In this document: piece by piece, positions 26,841-33,947 of the stretch
How the letters are laid out: the number at the start of each line of letters is the position of its first letter
Numbering within the stretch: position 1 is the stretch's first letter
From: JBAYDV01 sp041672845
GTDB taxonomy: Bacteria > Bacteroidota > Bacteroidia > Bacteroidales > UBA932
Length of the DNA: 64,000 bases
Assembly (NCBI GenBank): GCA_041672845.1
Contig: JBAYYV010000002.1
Location: 388,751-452,750 of the forward strand
Direction of reading: 5' to 3'
The notes under the pieces: model-generated
What the model saw: the letters and a program-made list of their open reading frames with translations, nothing else
Database searches by the model: none
What the model was told of the DNA's origin: nothing
Made by a program: the position numbers and the translations under genes

Positions 26841-27527
26841 CTAATAATACATTCGATTTTGTTTTTTCCAAATCATCAATAATATAAAGCCAAAGATCAT
26901 ACCACCTAAGTGAGCGAAATGAGCTATTCCGTCGCCTGTGCTGAAAACCCCAGTTAATAATTCAATTACTCCGAAAATTAATACAAACCATTTAGCTTTC
27001 AAAGCTATAGGAGGGAATATAAGCATTAATCTGTTTTCTGGGAAAAGCATTCCATAAGCTAATAATAATCCGTATATAGCACCTGAAGCACCTACAGTAG
27101 GAGTGAGCATAATTTTTTGGTAGGCCATTTTAGCAGCATATTGACCTGCTACTAATCCCTCTTGAATATTTTCCACTTGGATATACATCACAAGTTCATG
27201 TAAGATAGCAGCACCAATACCACAGACTAGATAGTAAATTAGAAATTTCTTACTGCCCCAAGTATTTTCTAAAACACAGCCAAAAATATATAGTGTGTAC
27301 ATATTAAAGAATATGTGCCAAAAACCCCCATGCATAAACATATGAGTTAGTATCTGATAAGGTTGAAAAAATGGAGAACCTACATAAAAAAGAGATAGAT
27401 ATTTAAACAATAGGTCTCCGCTAAGAGCAGTGGCTAAATATACTATTATGTTTATGATAATAAGATTCTTAACTACAGGAGGCATGTTAAGTCTAAGGCC
27501 TCCACCTTGGTTTCCAAAATACGACAT
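26841..27527 (-). CDS. Rhomboid-family intramembrane serine protease
   Basis: 228-residue polytopic protein with the rhomboid hallmarks: the HMFMHGGFWHIFFNMYTLYIFG loop and helix (~62), the catalytic serine in TVGASGAIYGL (~147) and the catalytic histidine in AHFAHLGGMIFG (~203). It cleaves membrane-spanning substrates that are not identifiable from here. Its ATG overlaps the mutL stop by one base (TAATG), giving coupled translation. C-terminal end is short and basic. Confidence 0.93.
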   Translation of the reverse strand: MSYFGNQGGGLRLNMPPVVKNLIIINIIVYLATALSGDLLFKYLSLFYVGSPFFQPYQILTHMFMHGGFWHIFFNMYTLYIFGCVLENTWGSKKFLIYYLVCGIGAAILHELVMYIQVENIQEGLVAGQYAAKMAYQKIMLTPTVGASGAIYGLLLAYGMLFPENRLMLIFPPIALKAKWFVLIFGVIELLTGVFSTGDGIAHFAHLGGMIFGFILLMIWKKQNRMYY

Positions 27528-29314
27528 TATTTAAATTTTTTATCTAGTTCTTTTGACGATAATATAGTCATGCATGCTAGCCCATCAGGTGTGTTTTCGG
27601 GTTCAGAGCATCCAAATAAAGAATCTATCAAGAATTGTGCCTCTAAACTAGTGAGATTTTTAGATTTTTTAGAAGCGCCAGATTTTGCCAGTTTAAGAGC
27701 TATCTTATGGCGTTCTTCAGCTTTCATAATATCTTTTGATGTATTATCTGACAAGATAATAATTAAATCGTCTATACTTGTTTTGATAGATTCAGCATCG
27801 GTGTTAAATCCGTCAGGCAATCCATTTACTGTTATAAGATTATCTTTTCCAAATTCTATATCGAATCCCATCATCTCTATTTTTTCTTTATGTTCCTTAA
27901 GAATAGAAATAGAATTTTCATCTAAATCTATAATTTGTGAAAATAATGAAGATTGGACAATAGGTTTGAAATTATCTAATTCTTTTAAATAGTTTTCATA
28001 AAGAATCCTTTCTCGAGCTCTTGGAATATTTATTAATAATATTCCTGAACTTACAGGAGTAATAAGGTATTTATTATGAAGTTGAATTATATTATTAGTG
28101 CATAAAGATGCATCTTCGAAAATATTATTGTAATATTTCTCTTTATGATTTTCCTTGTGTGATCCATGATCTAAGAATTCGAATTCTTCATCAGTCTGAT
28201 TAAAAGGATTGAACAATGGATCGTAATTTATTTTAGGAGGAATAAGATAAGATTTGTGAAGGTCAGCTACAGGAATATTGATGGTTCCTTCTGTATCAAA
28301 ATCTATTGTGGCCGATAAGGAATTTTTCCCAAGTGCTTCACGAACTGCGGCATTAAGTAATTCAAATATTTCGGATTCATTTTCAAATTTTATTTCTGCT
28401 TTAGTAGGATGAATGTTTACATCCATTGATTCAGGATTAGCTTCCATAAAAATGAAAAATGAAGGATGATATCCATCAGGAATTAGATTAGAGTAAGCTT
28501 TAGTAATCGCTTTATTAAAATAGGGAGAATGAAAATATCTACCATTTGCGAAAAGATATTGTTTAGTCTGACGTTTCTTAGCTTCTTCTGGAATACCGAT
28601 AAAGCCTGAAACACTAATAATCGAAGTAGTCGTATGGATGTCAATCAATTCCTTCAGCATAGTATTTCCCTCTGTATCTAATATTCTTTGTTTGATATTA
28701 AGCGTGCGTGATAATTTAAAGACATTCTTACTATTATGAATTAATGACATATCTACTTCAGGACGACAAATCGCTATTCTAATGAACTCTTGTATTATGT
28801 CTCTGAATTCAGAAGCATCAGATTTTAAAAATTTTCTACGAGCAGGAACATTATAAAAAAGGTTTCTTACTGATATATTTGTACCTACTGGTATAACACA
28901 TTCATTAGGATGGGTACTAGGCGAAACCATTTTTCCTTCTATAAAATCACAAGTGATACCTATTTCTGCTTTTTGCTCGCGACTTTTTAGAGTTACCTCA
29001 CTAACCGCAGCTACAGATGCCAATGCTTCTCCTCTAAAACCATAACTCATAATAGAATTAAGATCTTCGGCTTTTTCTATTTTAGAAGTAGCGTGACGAA
29101 GAAAACAAATAGAACATTCTTCAGGAGTCATGCCTTTACCATTATCGATAACTTGAATCAAGGTACGACCTGAATCTTGAATAATTATATCAATACTGTC
29201 AGCACCAGCATCGATACTGTTTTCAATAAGTTCTTTCACTACTGAAGAAGGTCTTTGAATGACCTCTCCGGCAGCTATTAAATTTGATATATGTGAAGAT
29301 AAAACTTTGAGCAT
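27527..29314 (-). CDS. mutL: DNA mismatch repair protein MutL
   Basis: GHKL ATPase linking MutS recognition to strand removal. The 595 residues carry the N-terminal ATPase motifs: ELIENSIDAGAD (~29), DNGKGM (~58), LRHATSKI (~72), YGFRGEALASVAAV (~90). In the C-terminal dimerisation domain the position that holds DQHA in endonuclease-type MutL, and DQH in Bacteroides, reads NIPRARE (~425), so the metal-dependent nicking motif appears lost. Located between the small membrane protein gene and the rhomboid gene. Confidence 0.95.
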   Translation of the reverse strand: MLKVLSSHISNLIAAGEVIQRPSSVVKELIENSIDAGADSIDIIIQDSGRTLIQVIDNGKGMTPEECSICFLRHATSKIEKAEDLNSIMSYGFRGEALASVAAVSEVTLKSREQKAEIGITCDFIEGKMVSPSTHPNECVIPVGTNISVRNLFYNVPARRKFLKSDASEFRDIIQEFIRIAICRPEVDMSLIHNSKNVFKLSRTLNIKQRILDTEGNTMLKELIDIHTTTSIISVSGFIGIPEEAKKRQTKQYLFANGRYFHSPYFNKAITKAYSNLIPDGYHPSFFIFMEANPESMDVNIHPTKAEIKFENESEIFELLNAAVREALGKNSLSATIDFDTEGTINIPVADLHKSYLIPPKINYDPLFNPFNQTDEEFEFLDHGSHKENHKEKYYNNIFEDASLCTNNIIQLHNKYLITPVSSGILLINIPRARERILYENYLKELDNFKPIVQSSLFSQIIDLDENSISILKEHKEKIEMMGFDIEFGKDNLITVNGLPDGFNTDAESIKTSIDDLIIILSDNTSKDIMKAEERHKIALKLAKSGASKKSKNLTSLEAQFLIDSLFGCSEPENTPDGLACMTILSSKELDKKFK

Positions 29315-29340
29315 AAATTATCAAGGACAAACTATGAGGA

Positions 29341-29679
29341 TTATTTAATAATACCTAAAAATTTAATAAAATAATCACCGAAACTGAAAACTAAAATAAA
29401 GAGTATTATCAATCCTAAAAGAGTAATTAACTTTTTAGAACCTGGTTTAATAGAACTTTTTCTATTATTATCTAAGTTACTAGTGATTTTTCCACGGATA
29501 AGAGTCCCCGGTACATAATCGACGTTTTTCTTAGGAGTTTTTCCTTCACGAATAGCCTTTTCACGTTTCGCCTCTGCTACTTTATGACCAATTTTTTCTT
29601 TGGTTTCATCGTAGTACATAGGGTTATAATGAAAAACTTTATGTTTAGGAGTGCTAAAAAAGCTAATATGTAATCCCAT
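29341..29679 (-). CDS. Small single-pass membrane protein, unknown function
   Basis: 112 residues. The N-terminal part is charged and His/Tyr/Pro-rich (HISFFSTPKHKVFHYNPMYYDETKE, split over residues 4-28), followed by a basic linker and one clear C-terminal membrane helix at ~84-103. I recognise no characterised domain; similar small proteins are commonly found next to mutL in Bacteroidetes. It opens the mutL-rhomboid-EEP-tsaC run, 26 bp ahead of mutL, and has its own promoter box. Confidence 0.75.
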   Translation of the reverse strand: MGLHISFFSTPKHKVFHYNPMYYDETKEKIGHKVAEAKREKAIREGKTPKKNVDYVPGTLIRGKITSNLDNNRKSSIKPGSKKLITLLGLIILFILVFSFGDYFIKFLGIIK

Positions 29680-29701
29680 AATATATTGTTTTCTTAAAAT
29701 T

Positions 29702-29709
29702 CAAATATA
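29702..29709 (-). promoter_or_regulatory. -7 promoter box for the mutL operon
   Basis: Minus strand reads TATATTTG, 22 nt before the ATG of the small membrane protein gene. It is back-to-back with the ispF box 15 bp away. Confidence 0.5.
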
Positions 29710-29724
29710 GAAAAAATATTTGAT

Positions 29725-29732
29725 TAATTTTG
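29725..29732 (+). promoter_or_regulatory. -7 promoter box for ispF
   Basis: Reads TAATTTTG. It is 55 nt upstream of the first candidate ATG (29788) and 91 nt upstream of the second (29824). Confidence 0.45.
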
Positions 29733-29787
29733 TATCGAAATAATTTTAGAACTATATTAAATATATCAAAATAAGTGCCAATAATTT

Positions 29788-30309
29788 ATGACAAAAGTAG
29801 TAAAACTAAATAAAGATAATATTATGGATAGGATTAATGTTAAAATCGGGAACGGATATGATGTGCATAAATTAGCTAAAGGATTAAAATTAGTACTTGC
29901 AGGAGTAGAAATAAAACATACTAAAGGACTTGTAGCACATTCTGATGGGGATGTAGTTATACATGCTTTATGTGATGCATTATTAGGTGCTTTATCTTTA
30001 GGAGATATTGGCCAACATTTTCCAGATACAGAAAATGAATATAAAAATATAGATAGCCGAATTCTTTTATCTAGAGTAATGCTTATGGTGAGAGATCGGG
30101 GGTTCAATATAGGTAATGTAGATATCACTATTTTAGCACAAGAACCTAAACTTCTGATGTATCGCGAATTAATGGTAGGCACTCTGTCCTCTTTAATGAA
30201 TTGTAGGGTAGATCAAGTTTCTGTAAAAACTACTACTACAGAACATTTGGGCTATATCGGTAGGGAAGAAGGGATAGCTACATATGCTACTGTTTTGATT
30301 TTTAAGTAA
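29788..30309 (+). CDS. ispF: 2-C-methyl-D-erythritol 2,4-cyclodiphosphate synthase
   Basis: Non-mevalonate isoprenoid enzyme. Motifs: GNGYDVHKL (zinc ligands Asp and His, ~23-31), AHSDGDVVIHALCDALLGAL (~50), DIGQHFPDT (~74), and a C-terminal TTTEHLGYIGREEGIATYATV. From 29788 the product is 173 residues; the ATG at 29824 would give 161 residues, which fits the usual family length of about 158-161, so the first 12 residues may not be translated. dxr of the same pathway is at 51.5 kb. Confidence 0.94.
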   Translation: MTKVVKLNKDNIMDRINVKIGNGYDVHKLAKGLKLVLAGVEIKHTKGLVAHSDGDVVIHALCDALLGALSLGDIGQHFPDTENEYKNIDSRILLSRVMLMVRDRGFNIGNVDITILAQEPKLLMYRELMVGTLSSLMNCRVDQVSVKTTTTEHLGYIGREEGIATYATVLIFK

Positions 30310-30419
30310 CAATATATTTTTCAAATTATTCCTCATTATATCTGAATAATGGTAGTATTAATAGGCTGTAACAGAAGTTATTTTATAAATAAATTATTTT
30401 GTAATTATTAAATTATTTA

Positions 30420-30437
30420 TACCTTTGCACTCCTTAA
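30420..30437 (+). promoter_or_regulatory. Stable-RNA promoter for the tRNA-Gln/tRNA-Met unit
   Basis: Reads TACCTTTG (30420-30427) followed by CACTCCTTAA. The same 18 bases occur before tRNA-Glu on the other strand (49114-49131), so the sequence after the -7 box is conserved between the two tRNA promoters. The region 30310-30419 holds no gene that I can see. Confidence 0.7.
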
Positions 30438-30477
30438 TAATACTTAATAGAATTAACAATTAGAGTATTATCCATAT

Positions 30478-30548
30478 TGAGATATAGTGCAGTGGTAACA
30501 CGACAGATTCTGGTTCTGTAAACCCAAGTTCGATTCTTGGTATCTCAA
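30478..30548 (+). tRNA. tRNA-Gln (anticodon CTG)
   Basis: Acceptor stem TGAGATA pairs with TATCTCA. The anticodon arm is ACAGA-TTCTGGT-TCTGT, placing CTG at positions 34-36; the T-arm has AGTTCGATTCT. T1 and the short D-arm are typical of glutamine tRNAs. Encoded 3' end after the discriminator reads CA only. Confidence 0.93.
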
Positions 30549-30554
30549 CATAAT

Positions 30555-30628
30555 GGCGAGATAGCTCAGCCGGTTAGAGCGCATGATTCATAATCATGAG
30601 GTCCCCAGTTCAATCCTGGGTCTCGCTA
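30555..30628 (+). tRNA. tRNA-Met (anticodon CAT, elongator type)
   Basis: Acceptor stem GGCGAGA pairs with TCTCGCT (first pair G-U). The D-arm is TAGCTCAGCCGGTTAGAGC, the anticodon arm CATGA-TTCATAA-TCATG. It lacks the three G-C pairs of initiator anticodon stems and the C1-A72 mismatch, so it is elongator-like; the lysidine-modified Ile2 form also has CAT and cannot be excluded by eye. Six bp after tRNA-Gln. Confidence 0.9.
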
Positions 30629-30631
30629 CAG

Positions 30632-30662
30632 AAAGCCTTCGATATTAATCGGAGGCTTTTTT
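30632..30662 (+). terminator. Rho-independent terminator of the tRNA unit
   Basis: AAAGCCTTCGAT (30632-30643) pairs with ATCGGAGGCTTT (30648-30659) with one G-U pair and a 4-nt loop, followed by T-run. It starts 4 nt after tRNA-Met. Confidence 0.9.
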
Positions 30663-30715
30663 ATAGTACTTCTGATATTTTTCAGTCTTTTAGTAATCTT
30701 TCTAAATTTTCTTTA

Positions 30716-30723
30716 TAATTTTG
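30716..30723 (+). promoter_or_regulatory. -7 promoter box abutting the LysR gene (predicted leaderless)
   Basis: Reads TAATTTTG, with 4 nt before the ATG at 30728. Confidence 0.55.
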
Positions 30724-30727
30724 TGTT

Positions 30728-31642
30728 ATGAATGATTTTCGATTACAAGTATTTATTTCGGTAGCTGAGACTTTAAGTTTCACACGAGCTTCTGAAAAAT
30801 TATATATTTCACAGCCTGCTATCTCTAAACATATTAGGGAGTTAGAGGCGTCTTATGGGGTACAACTTTTTGAAAGAACTCGTTCTTCAGTTAAATTAAC
30901 GGAGGAAGGTAATCGTTTTTATGTGTATGCTATTGATATTTGTGATAAATATAAGGAATTAGAATTCGAGATGAGTCTTTATAATAAAAAGGTAAAAGGA
31001 GAATTGAAAATTGGTGCTAGTTCGACGATTTCTCAATATATTTTGCCTAAGATTTTATCTCATTTTATGAATGATTATCCTGATATTCGTATTAATTTGT
31101 TTAATGGCAATACTCAGCAAATCGAGAAGATGCTTCAGGATCATAGAATAGATTTGGGGATGATCGAGGGTCGAAATGGCATAAGCGAATTTAATTGTGA
31201 AAAGTTTCAGAATGATGAAATAGTTCTAGTAAGAAAAACAAGATTACAGGATGAAGATTTTTCTGCTAATGTTTCGTCTGTCGACAATATTTCTATTGAT
31301 GAACTTAAGAATCTTAAACTCGTGCTTCGTGAGGATGGTTCTGGTACTTTGAATGTTATTAACACTGCTTTAGCTGAAGTAGGAGTCGAATTAACTGATC
31401 TAAATATTCTCACTAATCTAGGTAGTACAGAAAGTATCAAGCACTTCCTAATGGAAACACCTGATACTTATGGTTTGATTTCTATAGCAGCCTTACATTC
31501 TGAGCTGATGCATAATGAACTTCAAGTAGTCGATGTAGATGGACTTTCTATAGATAGAGAATTGTTATTTATATCTTTAACAGGGAAACGAAGCCGTCTT
31601 TCAGATAAATTTAAAATCTATGCTAAAAGTGAACTATTTTAA
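30728..31642 (+). CDS. LysR-family transcriptional regulator
   Basis: 304-residue regulator with an N-terminal winged HTH (residues ~1-60, with TRASEKLYISQPAISKHIREL as the recognition region) and a C-terminal periplasmic-binding-protein-like effector domain starting at GELKIGASSTISQYILP (~90). The CysB/CysL-like subgroup is suggested by this effector segment, but the inducer and targets are not determined. Its last 9 bases overlap the end of the convergent nucleotide pyrophosphatase gene. Confidence 0.92.
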   Translation: MNDFRLQVFISVAETLSFTRASEKLYISQPAISKHIRELEASYGVQLFERTRSSVKLTEEGNRFYVYAIDICDKYKELEFEMSLYNKKVKGELKIGASSTISQYILPKILSHFMNDYPDIRINLFNGNTQQIEKMLQDHRIDLGMIEGRNGISEFNCEKFQNDEIVLVRKTRLQDEDFSANVSSVDNISIDELKNLKLVLREDGSGTLNVINTALAEVGVELTDLNILTNLGSTESIKHFLMETPDTYGLISIAALHSELMHNELQVVDVDGLSIDRELLFISLTGKRSRLSDKFKIYAKSELF

Positions 31643-32830
31643 TAGTTTTTTGTAAGGTTCATTTTCCCCATCATTGGTGTTAGCCTTTACTCCAATAATC
31701 TTAGCTGTCATAGGATAAATGCAAGTATTATTTATTATTGTATTTAGCTGGTAATGATCCTTAAAATCTGGTCCGTATGCGATAAGAGGTACATGCATTT
31801 CTACGTTTTGAGGTGCAAAACCATGAGCCCCGCCGTCATAATGAGCATTGTGGCTAAACTGCCAACCTATTTCTGGAAGGACTAGAATGTCTCCTATATT
31901 AGAATCATCAGAGAATTGAAGGCTATCAGGGATATCAGCTCGTTTCCAAACATATAAATGTTCAACATCTTTTAGTGCATTATAAATCGAATCAGTGCAA
32001 TTTTTTTCAGCATATATCATAGTAGGAATATTTCCTACAAGATGAGTAATCCAACTATTTTTAATATAATTTTCAGGTTCAATATTATTTTCCTTAGGAA
32101 CGGCAGCCATACCATGATCCGAAAGAATAATTAAATTAATATTATCTCCATTTGGCAATTGTTTAATCTCTTGATATAAGATAGCCATTAGACTATCCAG
32201 AGAATGAACCATTTTTTTTGTTTCTTTTCCGTAAGGACCATATTTATGACCTACACCATCGGGTTCTTCGAAATAGGTCATGACTAATCTACAGTTTTGA
32301 TTAGTTAACCAACTAATAGTAGTGTCTACTCTTTGTCCAAAAGTCAATAGGTGATTACTCCATTCTTTAGAAAGGAAAGGTTTCATGCCATTTATAGCAG
32401 CATCTGCACCTACCCAATATAGGCTACCCACTTTTACATCTTGTTTAGCTGCTGTATTCCAAATAGGTTCGCCTTTATAATAATCAGGATTATGTCTATT
32501 TGCGTTAGTTATTTTATAAAAATCCTTCTTTTCATAGTTGTAAAAAGTATTGCCAATAATACCATTATGCTCAGGACGTAAGCCTGTCGCCAATGTATAA
32601 TGATTTGGGAAAGTTATAGATGGAAAGCTAGGTGCCATTTCTGCAAAAGTAGATACCTGTGCTAATTCCCATAGAAATGGAGTATTGGTGCTATCTAAAT
32701 AACTAATTCTGAAACCATCCAATGAGACTATTACAGTCTGGGAAGGTTTTTTAGACCAGTTAATGACACTAAAAACTACCAGCACTATTACAGCTAGCCC
32801 TATCACAATAGAAGAAATAATCCGTTTCAT
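31634..32830 (-). CDS. Nucleotide pyrophosphatase/phosphodiesterase (NPP)-family enzyme, exported
   Basis: 398 residues with an N-terminal signal anchor (~4-24), then an alkaline-phosphatase-superfamily domain. Metal and catalytic residues are visible: Asp38 in SLDGFR, nucleophile Thr73 in PSITFPNHY, DGVGH near ~190, LSDHGMA near ~240 and HGF near ~355. NPP enzymes cleave nucleotide diphosphates such as FAD, NAD or ATP. It is the last gene of the operon led by the FMN-riboswitch TonB receptor, 36 bp after its neighbour, so cleavage of FAD to FMN plus AMP in the periplasm is an attractive inference, not shown. Confidence 0.86.
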   Translation of the reverse strand: MKRIISSIVIGLAVIVLVVFSVINWSKKPSQTVIVSLDGFRISYLDSTNTPFLWELAQVSTFAEMAPSFPSITFPNHYTLATGLRPEHNGIIGNTFYNYEKKDFYKITNANRHNPDYYKGEPIWNTAAKQDVKVGSLYWVGADAAINGMKPFLSKEWSNHLLTFGQRVDTTISWLTNQNCRLVMTYFEEPDGVGHKYGPYGKETKKMVHSLDSLMAILYQEIKQLPNGDNINLIILSDHGMAAVPKENNIEPENYIKNSWITHLVGNIPTMIYAEKNCTDSIYNALKDVEHLYVWKRADIPDSLQFSDDSNIGDILVLPEIGWQFSHNAHYDGGAHGFAPQNVEMHVPLIAYGPDFKDHYQLNTIINNTCIYPMTAKIIGVKANTNDGENEPYKKLLK

Positions 32831-32866
32831 AATAATATTTTTTATTTTTTATTAAATCTGTATAGT

Positions 32867-33946
32867 CTATAATTTTTGAAAATTCATAATTCCAATCTCA
32901 TAAAAGCGGTTAGAAAAGTTACCCATTGTTTGACGAAAATTTATTTCACAAATGGGGTAGAATCCACTTTTATGAAAAAACATATCTATAGAAATGATCC
33001 CAGTGTATGACTGTGAGTCTGAATAAATTAATTGTTTTAAAAACTTTCTCAACTTTTCTTTTACTTGATTTAGTTCATCGGTTGGCATATAATGGCTGAG
33101 CAATTCCACTTTTTCTTTTTCGCTAATATCTAAGTTTTGGAGGTAAGCACCCCCATTAGTGTTAAAAATAGAGTAAGCGAGAAATTTTACATCTCCATCC
33201 TCTGCATTCCCATTATCTATATTTTTATTGTTTATATTTCTATTTTCACTAATGAATTCCATTGCGAAATCTTGTAATATAGAATAGCGTTTTTCGGCCA
33301 TGAAGAATCCGTGTTTTTTTAAAATGTTTTGGCACCAGCCAGTATCACTATGACTGAAATCTTTTCTACACCAACGAAGTCCACGGCCACTTCCTGACCA
33401 TGGAGATTTGAAAACCACGTTTCTATATTTTTCAGCGAAGTTATGTGCTTCTGTTAATGAAGTGATTTTAGTAGGAGTTAATAGCTTGAAATTTTTTGAT
33501 CTATTTTGAATTTCTGAATTATTTATCCAGTTTATAGCTTCTATGGTTCGTTCGCGAGATGATAAATAATGTAATCGTTCTAGATAAGCATCGGTAGGAA
33601 GCATGGATTTAGAAATTCCTGTGTTTATCAATAGTTTTCTTATAGCCCAGTCCCATCCCCATACATCTATGTTAGTAATCAGTCCTTTTTCTATAAGAAT
33701 AGGTATATCTTTTAATATATGAATCACCTGAATATTATTATTTGAACAATATTCTTGAATTACAGTAGGGATGTTGTTTGGATTAATATCTTCACAATAA
33801 ATATAATCTCCTCTTTTCGCTATAGAGGTCATATACCAACCTTTAGTTTTTGCTAATGTTCGTAATACGGCTGGAGAAACGAAATTTTCATCCTTATTAG
33901 CCAAAGACATATCATGCTGGGGATTAAAAATATATATTGTACTCAT
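32867..33946 (-). CDS. ATP-grasp-like protein of unknown function
   Basis: 359 residues, no signal peptide. The central and C-terminal parts look like an ATP-grasp fold: VVFKSPWSGSGRGL near 175 (nucleotide-binding lysine and Gly-rich loop), MAEKRYSILQDFAMEFI near 215 and CEINFRQTMGNFS near 335 (metal-binding Glu-x-Asn). The N-terminal YIFNPQHDMSLA segment is shared by a Bacteroidetes hypothetical family. ATP-grasp enzymes join a carboxylate to an amine or thiol. Position: second gene of the FMN-riboswitch operon, only 1 bp after the receptor stop. Its reaction is unknown. Confidence 0.7.
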   Translation of the reverse strand: MSTIYIFNPQHDMSLANKDENFVSPAVLRTLAKTKGWYMTSIAKRGDYIYCEDINPNNIPTVIQEYCSNNNIQVIHILKDIPILIEKGLITNIDVWGWDWAIRKLLINTGISKSMLPTDAYLERLHYLSSRERTIEAINWINNSEIQNRSKNFKLLTPTKITSLTEAHNFAEKYRNVVFKSPWSGSGRGLRWCRKDFSHSDTGWCQNILKKHGFFMAEKRYSILQDFAMEFISENRNINNKNIDNGNAEDGDVKFLAYSIFNTNGGAYLQNLDISEKEKVELLSHYMPTDELNQVKEKLRKFLKQLIYSDSQSYTGIISIDMFFHKSGFYPICEINFRQTMGNFSNRFYEIGIMNFQKL

Positions 33947-33947
33947 T

